Part shown: in pieces, positions 1 to 12,482 of the stretch | Layout: each line of letters opens with the position of its first letter | Position numbering within the stretch: the first letter of the stretch is position 1 | Source of the DNA: Heterohyrax brucei | Lineage: Eukaryota; Chordata; Mammalia; Hyracoidea; Procaviidae | DNA length: 64,000 nucleotides | NCBI GenBank assembly: GCA_028571685.1 | Contig: CM053166.1 | Location: 63,884,111-63,948,110, forward strand | Reading direction: 5' to 3' | The notes under the pieces: model-generated | Seen by the model: only the letters and a program-made list of their open reading frames with translations | The model's database searches: none | Told to the model about the DNA's origin: nothing | Made by a program: the position numbers and the translations under genes

Positions 1-2673
1 CTGATAGAAGAGCTCAGCAAAGTCTCAGGATACAAGATAAACATAAGTAAATCAGTAGGATTCCTTTATACCAACAACGAGACTGTTAAGGAAGAAATTA
101 TCAAATCAATACCATTTACGATAGCCCCTAAGAAGATAAGGTACCTAGAAATTAATCTAACCAGAGAAACAACAGACCCTTACAAAGAGAACTACAAGCC
201 CTTACTATAAGAAACTAAGAGAGACTTAGATAAATGGAAAAACCTACCCTCCTCATGGATAGGAACACTTAACATTGTGAAAATGTCTATTTTACCCAAA
301 GCAATTTATTTATATAGTGCAATCCCAATACAAGTTCCAGTGTCATTTTTTGATGAGATGGAGAAACAAATCACCAATTTTGTTTGGAAAGGGAAGAAGC
401 CCCGGATAAGGAAGGTACTACTGAAAAAGAAGAACACACTGGGAGGCCTCTCATTACCCGACCTTGGAACATACTACACTGCCATAGTGGTCAAAACAGC
501 CTGGTACTGGTACAAGAACTGACAGATGGATCAATGGAACAGAATTGAGACCCCAGAGATGACACCATCTGCCTATGAACAGTTGATATTCGACAAAGGC
601 CCTAAGACATTAAACTGGGGTAAAAACAGTATCTTCAACAAATGGTGCTGGCAAAATTGGTTATCCATCTGCAATAAACTGAATCAAGAAGCATATCTTA
701 CACCTTACACAAAAACCAACTCCAACTGGATAAAAGACCTAAATATCAAACCTAAAACGATAAAGCTCATCCAAGAAAAGGTAGGAACAACAATGGAAGT
801 TTGAATACACAATGAGGACAGACTCCAAAATCTGTCAAAGAAACCACAATCAACAGAAGAGAAAATAGAGAAATGCAAACTATTAAGAATCAAACACTTT
901 TGCTCATCCAAAGACTTTATTCATAGAATTAAAAGAAGACCTATAGAATGGGAAAAAATATTTGGCAACTCTATGTCAGACCAACGTCTGATCTCCATAA
1001 TCTATAAGATACTACAAAATATCAGTAAGAAGATAAACCATCCAATTAAGCAATGGGCAAAGGAGATGGACAGACATTTCACTAAAAAGGAGATCCAGGC
1101 AGCCAAAAAACACAGGCGGACATGTTCACGAGCTTTAATTATTAAAGAAATTCAAATCAAGACGAGAATGAGATACCATCTCACCCCAACAAGATTGACA
1201 ATGATCCAGAAAACACAAAACAACAAATGCTGGAGAGGCTGTGGAAAAAGTGGAACCCTCCTACACTGTTGGCAGTGTCGCAAAATGGTCCAGCCTCTTT
1301 CGAAAGCAATCTGGCGCTTCCTTAAAAAAATGGATATCGATATACCATTTGACCCAGTAATTCCACTACTTGGAATATATCCTACAGAATCAAGGCATTT
1401 CACACCAACGGACACATGCACCAGAATGTTTATCTCAGCACAGTCCATGATAGCAAAAAGATGGAATCAACGCAGATGCCCAACAATAGAAGAATGGATA
1501 GGTAAACTATGGTACATATACTCAAAGGAGCACTACACAATGATAAAGAATAATGATGATTCCAGGAAACATCTCCTAATGTGGTTTCAACTGGAAGACA
1601 TTATGTTGAGTGAAAGTAGTCAGTGACAAAGGGACAAATACTGTATGAGACCTCTACGATAAGATCTCACAAACAGACTTGTGTATACAACAAAAGACTC
1701 TTTGACAGCTGCAACGGAGGGGAAGGAGGGGAGGGAGGGAGAGTGATGGGGAGAGGGTTTAGTTTAGATAGTTGCTAGAAATCTAGTTGGGAGAAAGCAG
1801 TGATAGCACACATTAGAAACAAGAACAACATTAAGTGGACTTCAGCATAACTTGAGTACTCCTTCTATCTTAACCCAATATTGCAAGGATAGAGTAGCTG
1901 GGGCTGGGGGCAGGGGACCATGCTGTTAGGTGAAATTGAGACCATCTTGCACAATTAGTGTTTTGCTAAGAGAGCTCTCTGTACCCCACATTGGTGAGTG
2001 GCGTCTGGGGTCTTAAAAGCTGCCAAGCTGCCATCCGAGGACACAGCAAATGGTCCCAACTCAGCAGGAACAGATGCTCACCGAGGACCAAAATGACATG
2101 CGGTAAATGCAACCTAGAAGACAAAGAGACCCGCAAGAGTGGGTGCCTTCATCGACCTTGGACCGGAAGAACCGGAGGGTGCCCGGCCACCACCAGTGAT
2201 AGCCACGATGGAGCTCACAGAGGAGTCTCACTGGCAGCACAAGAATAAAAAGGGGTGCATCATGAGATCTCCACTAAAAGTCCTCAATTGATGGTCCAGT
2301 GGTTTCGGGGTTCCCCTGAGAGCATGGCCCCCAGCCCTGATGCTGCCCTTACCCATACATTATAACAAAAGTCCACTCTTCGGACAGGAATGGATTGGAC
2401 TTGGCAGTGCAGAGTGACCATATATTGGTTGCACTTTATTGTTCTATACATCTATAGGATATCATCCTGCTGACCTCTGGCTGGAGGAAGGGGAGTGGGT
2501 GGAGAGGAGCGGAAAGTAGGCTGTTGGGAGAATGAGACATGTATGGAGCAGAGAGGAATAGTGTGCTGTCACCAGATAGGGAGAGCAATGGAAGCTGCAT
2601 ATAGGTGGGCATGTAAATTTATATGGGAATGTACATTTTCACTCAGTCATGTTAAATAAAAAAGAAAAAAAAA
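1..2673 (+). mobile_element. L1 (LINE-1) copy, 3' part: ORF2 C-terminus, 3'UTR and poly-A
   Basis: The left edge is cut by the window. One frame runs from base 1 to 1626 with only three internal stops (near 208, 520 and 802), and encodes the end of L1 ORF2p: [17 protein letters not shown], then the Cys-rich stretch with GTLLHC and C near 1230-1280, then DPVIPLLGIYP. A 3'UTR of about 1 kb follows, with a G-rich purine run (1716-1765) and an A-rich tail at about 2655-2673. The few stops suggest a fairly young copy. It lies antisense to EFHC2 orientation. It cannot move: it carries stops and has no visible reverse transcriptase core. Confidence 0.92.
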
Positions 2674-5600
2674 TTCATCATGAACATGTTGGATTCATAC
2701 CACCTATGCAAGGCTGGTTCAACATCAGAAAAACAATTAATGTGATCAACCACATAAATAACAGAAAAGACAAGGATCACCTGATTTTGTGAATTGATGC
2801 AGAAACAGCATTTGATAAAATCCAACACCCAATTATGCTAAAAACTCTCAGAAAAATAGAAATAGACTGCAAATTCCTCAGTGCAATAAGGGCTATTTAT
2901 AAAAAGCCAGAATGGAGAGAGACTGAAACAATTCCCCCAGAGAACAAGAACTAGACAAGGATGCCCACTCTTACCTTTCTTATTCAGCATGGTACTAGAA
3001 GTTCTAGCTCGAGCAATTAGACAAGACCAAGAAATAAAGGGCATCTGCATCAGCAAAGAAGAAGTCAAAATCTCCCTATTTGCTGATGATATGATTGTAT
3101 ACGCAGAGGATCCTAAAGAATCCATAACTAACTACTCAAACTGATAGAAGAGTTTGGCAAAGTATCAGGATACAAGATAAACCTAAGTAAATTAGTAGGA
3201 TTCCTTTATACCAACAATGATATTATTAAAGAAGAAATCACCAAATCAATACCATTTTCTATAACCCCCAAGAAGATAAAATACCATGGAATAAATTTAT
3301 CTAGAGAGATAACAGACCTTTACAAAGAGAACTACAAGACCTTACTACAAGACACTAAGAGAGACTTACATAAATGGAGAAACCTACCCTGCTAATGGAT
3401 AGAAGACTTAACATTCTGAAAATGCCTATTTTACCCAAAGCAATCTACTTATATATTGCAATCCCAATACAAATTCCAGTGCCATTTTTTAAAGAGATGG
3501 AGAAACAAATCACTTATGTTGTCTGGGAAGGGAAGAATTTCAGTAAGTAAAGCACTACTGAAGAAGAACACCACACTGGGAGGCCTCTCACTACCTGACT
3601 TTAGAACCTATTACACTGCCGCAGTTGTCAAAACAGCCTGGTACTGGAACAGAAAAAGACATATAGATCAATGGAACAGAGTTGAGACCCCAGAGTTGCC
3701 ACCACCCTCCTATGAACAGATAATATTCGACAAAGACCTCAAGACTTTAAACTGGGATAAAAGCAATCTAACAAACGGTGCTGGCAAAATTGGATCTCCA
3801 TCTGCAAAAAATAGAAACAAGATCCATATCTCACACTTTATACAAAAACCAAATCAAACTGGATAAAAGACCTAAATATCAAAACTAAAATGATAAAGCT
3901 CATCCAAGAAAAAATAGTCAACAGTGGAAGTTTTAATACCCAACCTAGACAGACTTCAAAATCTGTCAAACAAAGCACGATCAACAGAAAAGAAATAAAT
4001 GGGAACTACTAAGAATCAAACACTTTTGCTCATCCAAAGACTTTATCAAAAGAATTAAAAGACCACCTACAGAATGGGAAAAAAATATTTGGCAGCTATA
4101 TGTCAGACTGACACCTGATCTCCATAATCTATAAGGTACTACAAAATATCAATAAGAAAAAGATAAATAATCCAATTAGTTGATGGGTGAAGGAGATGGA
4201 AGACACTTCTCTAAAGAGGACATCCAGGCAGCCAAAAGACACATATGGAAATGCTCATGATCATCAGCTATTAAAGAAATTTAAATCAAAACTATAACGA
4301 GGTATCATCTGACCCCAACAAGGTTGGCAATGATCCAAAAAACACAAAACACCAAATGCCGGAGAGGCTGTGGAGAAATTGGAACTCTCCTACACTGCTG
4401 TTGGGATTGCAGAATGGTACAACCTCTTCGGAAAGCAATCTGGCACTTCCTTAAAAAGATAGAAATAGATACACCATTTGACCCAGAAATTCCACTGCTT
4501 GGAATATATCCTACAGAATCAAAGGCATGCACACCAACAGATACATGCACAGGAATGTTTATTGCAGCACAGTCCACAATAGCAAAAAGATGGAATCACT
4601 CCAGATGCCCCACAACAGATGAACAGATAAATAAAACTACGGCATATATACTCACTAGAACACTGTGCAATGATAAAGAACAATGATGATTTTAGGAAGC
4701 ATCTCATAACCTGATTTCAATCGGAAGATATTATGTTGAGTGAAAGTAGTCGGCGGCAAAAAGACAAGTATTGTATGAGACCCCCTACAATAAGAACTCG
4801 AAAACAGAGTCACGTATAGAAGGGAAGACTCTTTGATGGCTGCAAGGCTGGAGTGGGAGGGAGGGTGAGGGTTGGTTATAGATTAGATAGCTGATAGAAA
4901 TTTGTTTGGGTGAAATCAGTGACAGAACACATTAGAAAGAAGATCAAATTAACTGGACTTCAACATAACATCAACACTCCTCCAATCTTAACCCAATACT
5001 CCAAGGACAGAGTAGCAGGGGCAAGGGTCCCGGGACCATGCTCTCAGTGGACATTGAGGCCAATTGGCATAACCAGGCTATTGCTAAGAGAGTCTTCTGT
5101 ACCCCATATTGGTGAGTAGCATCTGTGGTCTTAAAAGCTAGCCAGCTGCCATCTGAGGTACAGCAAATGGTCCCTACTCAACAGGAACAGATGAACACCA
5201 AGGACCAAAACGACATGGGGGAAAGAGAACCCAGAAGACAAAAAGACGCACGTGAGTGGGTGACTACATCAATAGGTGACCAGAGGTTCCAAATGGTACC
5301 TGGCTACCAACAGGGGTAGCCGTGATGGGGCTCACAAAGTTCAGTCTCACTGGCAACATGAGAATAAAAAGGGGTGCACCCTGAGAGCTCCACTAAAAGA
5401 CAACAATTGATGGTCCACGGGGTTCCCCTGGGAGTGTAGCTCCTGGTCCTGAGGTTGCCCCTGTCCATAAATCATTACTGAGGTCAACTCTTCCAACAGG
5501 AATGGATTGGACTCAGTGATACACAGTGACCATATCATGTGTGCACTTTATGGTTCTATGCATCTATAGGATGTCATCCTGCTAGCCTCTCACTGGAAGG

Positions 5601-5765
5601 GCAAAGAGGGTGAAGAGGAGGGGACAGGAGACTGCTAGGAGGATATGACATGTATAGAACAAACAGGAGGAGTGTGCTGTCACCCAGCAGGGAGAGCAGT
5701 GGAAGCTGCACATAGGCAGGTACGCAAAATTATACTGGATTGAAAAAAAAAGAAATAATAAAACT
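2674..5765 (+). mobile_element. L1 copy, older, from reverse transcriptase core to poly-A
   Basis: It begins directly after the tail of the preceding L1, inside the ORF2 reverse transcriptase domain. Degenerate matches include IDAE..FDKIQHP (2790-2830), a FADD-type catalytic segment at about 3080 ([13 protein letters not shown]), then WIGRLNI-like and LPKAIYL-like blocks, the Cys-rich domain (about 4360-4420), a 3'UTR resembling that of the first copy, and an A-rich tail at 5736-5763. Many frameshifts and stops make it clearly older than copy one. The first L1 may have inserted into this one, with the upstream part lying left of base 1; the flanks cannot settle this. Confidence 0.9.
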
Positions 5766-8299
5766 GTTTCTTCCATTAACTCCACATTCTATTTGGTTTA
5801 TTTCTACGCTAGTACATTATGATGCTTTTAAATATCTTCAGACTATTTGAATTCTAATATCAAGATTTTAATAATATTCTTTTCTAACAGTTTCTTGGTT
5901 ATTCTCAATCCCTTATTCTTCTTGATGGTTCTTATAATCAATGAGTTCATTTGTCTCTCCTAATCCTGCAAAGCAAATATAAATCTAACAACGGCAACAA
6001 CAAAAATCCAAGTTACAATTCTTTTTGGAATTGCTTGAAATCTACAGAATTATTTGAACAGAGTAGAATTTTTACAATATTGTATTCTCATTCAGAGATA
6101 TAATAAGGTTGAAATTTTATTCACTTTATTCTTGCACATTTCTTGTCCAACAAATTACCAGGTATTTTATACGTTTGTTGCTACAGTAAACAGTATCTCC
6201 AAACAGCCCAGCATTTGCTAACTGGTTATTGATGATATAAAGTTATTGCTTTTTATATAATCTTCAGCTACTTTTCTGAATACTATTATTAGATGTCACC
6301 CTTTTAGAACTTAGTTTCTTGGGTTCTCTAGGTATACAATCATACTCAGGTTCTAATTTAGAAATCAGCCTTCTGTTCTATTCTAAAATATTTATACAGT
6401 GATTTCTAAATGCCTATTTCCACAATACCTAGGGTAACAAAATGGAACTTAATAACTGGAAGGGATCTTATAATGGTCTAATCCAAGGGTCACCTAAGTC
6501 AAATACCTGAGTAGCCAAGTGCCGTCGTAGGTAAAATAATTGGGAGAATGCAGCATAGTGTGAAATAATAGGGAGTTGTGGAGACTTGGAAGAAATGCAG
6601 ACAACAGGCCCTATCAAAGGAGAACAGCTGCCATTTACTCCAATTGATTGTTGCCATGGGGAAATGTAGGCCCAGTTTCCATTTTTCAAGGGTGCTAAAG
6701 ACACAGATTTTTATGTTTAAATCCCTAACTTTAAAAACATTATGAAAGCCAAACAAAATACAACTGCAAGTTTTCAATCTGTACACCTGCATCTAAACCA
6801 ATATCTTCTTTTAAGGCAATTTAAACTCAGTTTCATCAGAGGCTGCAAAACTAGCAGTTTAGAGGAGGAATTTTGCACCTTATTTAGCTGTTCATTGGGT
6901 CAGAACAGTATATCCGGCTCGACAGCACTTGGCTTGGCAATAACTTAGCAGATGTTTTGCTTTGCTTTCTTACCAACAAGCAGTTTAGTTCCTGATGTCT
7001 ACATAGAGCTGTGTTTGCTACCTGCCTGGCTCAGAATAGTTTAAACTTGCTAGCCCTGCAAGAATCATGGTACATGAGAGGGGTACATTTTGAATAGCTT
7101 TTATACATCTCGATAAATTCCTCCATTATGATTCCTGTCACCCCAACATGAAAGTCAGAGCCCAATTTCCCAGACTTCCTTGCAGTTAGAATACCTGTAA
7201 GGTAATCTAGGCTTTACCTGGTTGGTTCTATACTAGTTATAACCAGGGAAGGTTCCTAAGACTGATTCTGTAGGGATCAAAGAGAACAAATCAGCTCAGT
7301 GTGGGCCATGTTTGGTGTAAGAGGGGTCTAGCTTTCAGGGGTGGCAAAGGATGAAAGGTTGCCCAGAGTGATGATAGTGATGGCCACAGTAAAACTGAAT
7401 TCTTGGCAGCAGAGCAAATGGAGCAAGTAGTCATGGGTGGTGCGGGTGGTACCAGCAGCCATTATCTCATCAGATAAGTTCTATAGCTCAGTTCTGGGCA
7501 CTGTTCCTAGCGCTTAGCCTCATGTGTCTCCAGACCTCCCAAAGAGTCTGTGAACCACCCAGGATCCTTTTAATACACCTTATTTTGTTTAACTAGCCAG
7601 AGAGAATTCTATTTCTTAAAACTAAGGCCTCACCAACACAAGCAACATCATCAGGCAGTGGCAAAATCAAATGAGAGAGCTTGATTTTTTTAATCCAGGT
7701 CAGAATATTTTCTACAACATCATATTATTTATACTTAATGCTTTTAAGGAAGGTTCAAAATGCTGAGGTTCCCATCTTAGAGACATGCAACAAACACTGT
7801 CAAAAAGTCTATCTGGTTCACAACGAGAACATATGTTTGAATGCTTTTAGTATTTGTTTTTGATACAGATTCACAGACTTCCAACTACCTTAAAAGAGGT
7901 TAGTGCATGATAAAAACACTAAAAATGTAGTTCAAATAAAGACAGAGTAAACCCATATAAAGGGAGAAACAACTGTTTCAGATAAATCAGTAGGAGATCA
8001 TTACAATGTTCTAACCACTAAATTTACAATCTGCTTCCTTGAAGAAAAGGACAGTAACAGGGTGGATAATGTTAATGTTTCCCAACCTTTGTCTACCAAT
8101 GACGATGTTTCTCATTTTCTACCTTCACGGCCTCCCACTATTTTTTTAAAGATTTTATCTTTAAAACTCATTTATTAAAGAATGTTTTGAGTGACCTTAT
8201 CGTAAGTAAATGTATAATTTGTCAAGATGCCAAAATCAGCTCATAGATTCCTATTACTATTTTCAGTGACACCAGGTTGCAACAATTGGGATGAATAGC
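5766..8299. other. Intergenic/intronic sequence without recognised gene
   Basis: AT-rich sequence with no exon-like open frame supported by splice sites. Two short pieces resemble the AfroSINE/RTE tail: about 6514-6527 (gccaagtgccgtcg) and about 6916-6938 (cgacagcacttggcttgg). Neither has a convincing flanking duplication. The stretch 7090-7560 may be an old transposon that I cannot name. Confidence 0.5.
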
Positions 8300-8515
8300 T
8301 TTCATTTTCTGAGTGTTCACGATATACAGGTATTGTGGTATGACAAGAACTCTACATACATTACCAAATGCATTTGCCACAACAACCCTATTTGGTAGCT
8401 ATTATAACCCACAGATTAGAGATGAATCAATTGCTCAGCAACTTACCCAAGGCCACCAAGTTACTAAATGGCAGAGCTGAGATTTAGATCTAGTTCTGCC
8501 AAGTTTAAAATCCGT
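8300..8515 (-). repeat. MIR-type SINE remnant
   Basis: The block with 'acttacccaaggccaccaag' followed by 'tggcagagctgag' and 'tctagttctgcc' is the typical MIR core read in reverse (aligned with the familiar 'cttgcccaaggtcac...ggcagagc' pattern). Ends are approximate. Confidence 0.75.
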
Positions 8516-9350
8516 GATCTGATCTATTTATATTATATTGCCTCCCTCAGGAAGAATTTTAGCTTTTCAAGCATGAAAATTTTTTCACCATTCTAAATCT
8601 TAGGAGGAATCTATTACATGGATGTTCACAGGAAAATTAGTATCTTGCAAAAAAAATTACTACCCTCTTCCTTACAAGGGTCTGAGGAAGAATCATTCCA
8701 TAATTCACTACATTCATTGAGGTTTCACTGAATACTAGAAAGACCTGGGAAAAGCACAAGCCCTGTCCTCTGAGAGTTTTGCCTAGGTGGGAAGGGAAAA
8801 GCACACAGACAATCAAAGACAATCAAAATAAATGCAAGCTACATGGCAATAAGTGTCATGAGTGCTATTGCTGATAAATAGGTCAAAGACTCAGGGAAGC
8901 AGCCTGATGGAAAGACTGACCACATCTTCTCTGGCACTGGGCCCCTGATGCTGCTGCTGCCTGTGGTTCAGAGTCCAGGTCCACTTCAAGAAGCCTCACC
9001 CTGTCCATGGTCCCGACTGTACAAAATGCTCACCCTGCTGGGCCTAGTTCCAGCTCTGTTCCCTGATAAAATTGCCAGTCTAGTGTCCCAAGCCTTTAAA
9101 AGCAAGGCTTTCAGCACACTTTTGGATAACAGTTAGCAATTCTGATAAGCAAATATGGGAGCCCTTGAAGAGAAACTCAAAGAAACAGGTCCAGCCTAGA
9201 GGCAGAGTTAGTGACCTTCACAAGGCAAAAGAGAAATGTTCCCTACCCAATCTACCTCCTCTTTCCTGATAACCTCCTGTCCCCATGGAAGCTACGGGGA
9301 CAAGCCTGTGGCAAATGCCAGAGGGAGGCCCACCTTTACCCATCGTTAAC
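8516..9350. other. Unassigned sequence
   Basis: No exon, no clear repeat family. Short open frames here (for example 8948-9136) have no recognisable similarity and no splice context. Confidence 0.45.
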
Positions 9351-9839
9351 TGTCATGGATTGAATGTGTTCCCTAAAAAATCTGTAACAATTTGGCTGTG
9401 CCATAATTCCTGGTATTGTGTGATGTTCTTCCATGTTGGAATTCTTGCCTCTATGGTGTTAATAAGCAGATGGGCAGCAGTTGTGTTGGTAGAGCAGGTT
9501 TCAGTGTGTAAGCTTGCTTTGTGCCTTGAAGTGGAATCTTGAGGTAGAAAGGAAAAAATCTGGCAGAGAGATTTGGGAACCTCACACAATCAAGAAAGCA
9601 ACACGGGGAGTAGAACGAGCCCTTCAGACCTGAGGTTCCTGCACCAAGATGCTCCCTGAACAAAGACTGATGTAACACAAGGAATTTCTTCTAGAGCTGA
9701 CAAGGGGAAAAGCCTTCCCCTGGAGTGGACACTCTGGATTCAGACTTGTCACCTACTGGACTGTGTAAGAATAAACCTTCCTTTGTTAAAGCTATCCACT
9801 TGCGGTATTTCTGTACAGCAGCACTAGCTGACTAAAACA
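9351..9839 (+). mobile_element. Solo LTR, MaLR/MST-like family (copy 1, oldest)
   Basis: Starts TGTCATGGATTGAATGTG and ends GACTAAAACA, with a 3' block 'agaataaaccttcctttgtt' carrying an AATAAA signal near the end. The same family occurs five more times in this window. This copy is shorter and lacks part of the middle. The 5-bp flanks are TTAAC and GCAAC, matching at three of five positions, which fits its age. Confidence 0.85.
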
Positions 9840-11149
9840 GCAACAATGGTACCTTATGCTGAGGTAATTCACTAGCTCCTGCCCTCACAAGTCTCCCCGA
9901 GATTCTAAGACTATGAAGGAGATTCTCAAGTCTTCAACCACTACCAAGAGCAGCCAGCCTGAGCTCTGAGGCCCCAGGTATATGCTGAGAGCAGGTATCT
10001 CAGGAGACAGAATCACAGCCAAAGAGGTGATGTCTATGGGCCTATGCCACTATACTGCCTCTGCCTGCCTCAATTCAAAAGTCTGTTTTTCAATGCATTA
10101 ACCTTAGAGACCATTACACGGGTGAAAAACAAAGTCAAGTGCAGGCCAGGGAAGTGAGTTGCTCAAGCTACTCAGCTAGTAGAGGTCAGGTCTAGCTTTC
10201 CCTGATTCTTCTACAATCAAAAACAAATAGCTCTTCTCTGGTGCAAGATAATCAATTATTTACTTGTTTGTTGCAAACTTTGTACTGAATATTCCCTGAG
10301 AACTAAGACTGTTCATTAAATTATTCAACATGCATTTATTTATTGCACTTGGCAGGAGCCAAGTTTGGTGACAGGGAAGTAAAGAGCAATGACTCAACCT
10401 GGAGGAGGGGAGAGGTAAGCAGTGAACAATATTAAGTCAAACAATGAGCACATGTCTGCCCATAGTAAGTGCTCAAAAAATGATGGTGAGTTCCACAAAA
10501 GTATTCTTCTAATGAGATGGAAAGAAAGGGCGAGAGGCAGGCAAAGGTCAGATCATGATTGGACTGACAAGATACATTGAGAGGCTGAGATTTGTCTTGG
10601 AGGTGGTGGGGAGCTGATAAGGGGTTTAGAGCTGAGAAACAAGATCAGCTGTCCAGAAGGTTACTGTGGCAAAACTTGGGAGAACGGCAGTTAAGAAATT
10701 GAGATCAGTTATATGGCTCTCATGAGAGTTCAAGGAAACAGTGATGAAAGCCTGAATTGAGACAGCGAAGCTGGGAACAGAGAGAAGGAGAAAGTTTCCA
10801 GAAATAGTTTGAGAAGTGTAATTCTAAGGAGTTAGAGGAGAAAGAAAGGGAGGAGACTATGCAGAACCCTGGATGACTGTGGTGGTCTTTGCCAGGAGAG
10901 GATTCTCAGCTACAGCTTTACAGAATAAGAAAACAAGATCAGTTTGGAGACCTAAGAGATATTTCAAAGAAACATCTAAGGGAGAGATGTCCAGAGGTAT
11001 TCATATAGCCAAACCTATTCAGTTTAAGAGAATGGTCTGAACTTGAGGAAATAGTAGAGAAATAGCATTTTCCAGGTCACAGCCAAAGCAGCCAGGGCTA
11101 CAACATACAATGTATCCAATTCTACATTGATTAATATCCTACTATTAGC
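9840..11149. other. Old intronic/intergenic sequence with L2-like pieces
   Basis: About 10320-10500 resembles an antisense L2 3' end (tattta-ttgc, then 'catagtaagtgctcaaaaaatg' in the opposite sense, so two pieces may be present). No exon found. 10500-11100 is purine-rich and unassigned. Confidence 0.4.
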
Positions 11150-11303
11150 AAAACTCATTGGGGTTGAGTCAACTCCAACTCACAGAGACCCCACAGGACA
11201 AGTAGAACTGCCCCTATTAGATTTCTAAGGAGTGGCTGGTGGATTCAAACTGGTAACCTTTCAGTCAGCAGCCAACACTTAACCACTATGCCACCAAGGT
11301 TAC
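11150..11303 (-). mobile_element. AfroSINE, antisense
   Basis: Shows the reverse-complement landmarks of the family: 'gagtcaactccaactcacag', 'acccc...aggacaagtagaactgcc', 'aaccactatgccaccaaggtt'. These tRNA-derived SINEs are specific to Afrotheria. Confidence 0.88.
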
Positions 11304-11345
11304 TTTGACTTAGAACCCACTTGGTGGCACCTAACAACAACAGCA
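11304..11345 (+). mobile_element. RTE 3' tail fragment
   Basis: 'ggtggcacctaacaacaac' is the same 3' terminus seen in the RTE copy at 44045-44080 (cacctaacaacaaca). Confidence 0.6.
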
Positions 11346-11371
11346 ATTTGTCCAACACTGTGATAAGTGAC

Positions 11372-11585
11372 GGGGTCCCTGGGTGGTATAAATGGTTTAT
11401 GTGTTCGGCTGCTAAACAAAAGTTTGAATGTTTAAGTCTACCCAGAGACACCTCTAAAGAAAAGCCTGATGATCTACTTATGAAAAAACAGTCCCTGAAA
11501 ACCCCATGAAGCACAGTTCTACTCTGACCCACCCACATGGGGGTCTCCATGAGTCAGAGTTGACTAGACAGCAACTGGTGACAAG
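11372..11585 (+). mobile_element. AfroSINE, sense, diverged long variant
   Basis: Landmarks 'ggtccctgggtggtataaat', 'gctgctaaacaaaagtttg', 'ccatgagtcagagttgacta'. It has an extra middle segment relative to the short AfroSINE type. Confidence 0.8.
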
Positions 11586-11974
11586 TGGTAAGACTAAAGC
11601 ATAAAACAAGAAGTGGAAGATTCCTGCCTTCAATGAGGTTACAGTCTGGTAAGGGGAGCCAGAATATATATAAATACATATACACGTAAATAAAAGAAAG
11701 CAAAACATTAGCTGGTAAAAGGGCCAAGCAGAGAATTAAATTAGTGCGTGATGTTCTGCCTTTGCCAGGGTACAAAGTGTTAAAAAATAAATAAATAAAA
11801 GGTTTGAAACCACATGCTGGGGATCCAGATCTACGGGCCAAGCATAGAAGAGTAGTCCCAAACACAGGAGGCTTTGTACCCACACTGAGCATTTTGTATG
11901 GACCAGGATATCCTAACTTTTATCTGGAGACACTGTCCCACCTCCAAACTACAAATCTCAAGCAGTAATTCCAA
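11586..11974. repeat. L2-like antisense fragment and unassigned sequence
   Basis: 11600-11700 (attcctgcct..aatgaggttacagtctg) resembles the reverse of the L2 3' end. The rest is unassigned. Confidence 0.45.
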
Positions 11975-12178
11975 ACCAGTTGCTATAGAGCTGACTTCTA
12001 CTCACAGCAAGCTGATGTGTGTCAAAGTAGAACTCTGCTCCAGATGGTTTTCAAGCTGATTTTTCAGAAGTAGATTATCAGGCATTTCTTCCAAGGTGCT
12101 GCTGGGTAGACTCAAACCACCAACCTTATGGTTAGCATACAAGCACCTCAACTGTTTGCAACACCCAGTGACTCCTAA
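11975..12178 (-). mobile_element. AfroSINE, antisense, long variant
   Basis: Reverse landmarks: 'agctgacttctactcacagc', 'aagtagaactctgctcc', 'tagactcaaaccaccaacct', 'cacccagtgactcc'. Diverged copy. Confidence 0.8.
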
Positions 12179-12345
12179 GAGTAATTTTAGCAGCCTATTA
12201 CTTCACTCAGTAAATATGTATTATTGTGCTGATCCCAGTGACAGGTGCTGGGGATACTGCAATGAACAAGACACTCCTAAGCTCACACTGCAGCAGAAAA
12301 CATCTGCAAACACACATGCACACAAACACAAAGCAAGTAAATAGA
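12179..12345 (-). repeat. L2 3' end, antisense
   Basis: 'tcagtaaatatgtattattg', 'aggtgctggggatac' and 'aatgaacaagacactcct' match the reverse of the familiar L2 3' terminus. Confidence 0.65.
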
Positions 12346-12382
12346 TACTGAAATAAAATTGCAGAATATGCTAAGTGTTGTG

Positions 12383-12482
12383 GAAAGAAGAGAGGGGGAA
12401 GAAGGAAGGGGGGAAGAGGAAGGGGAGGGGGAGGGAAGGGAGGGACAAAGAAGGGAAAGGGGAGGGAGGAAGGGAGGTAGGC
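12383..12482. repeat. Purine-rich simple repeat (GGGA/GGAA type)
   Basis: About 100 bases of nearly pure A/G on the plus strand, mainly runs of ggga and gaagg. Such tracts can form triplex or non-B DNA; here it is intronic or intergenic filler. Confidence 0.9.

Noticed and set aside
277..1626. Plus-strand open frames as host genes
   Set aside because: They are the L1 ORF2 C-terminus broken by stops, followed by an L1 3'UTR.
6514..6527. A 14-base SINE-tail insertion
   Set aside because: Too short to separate from chance and the flanks do not match convincingly.
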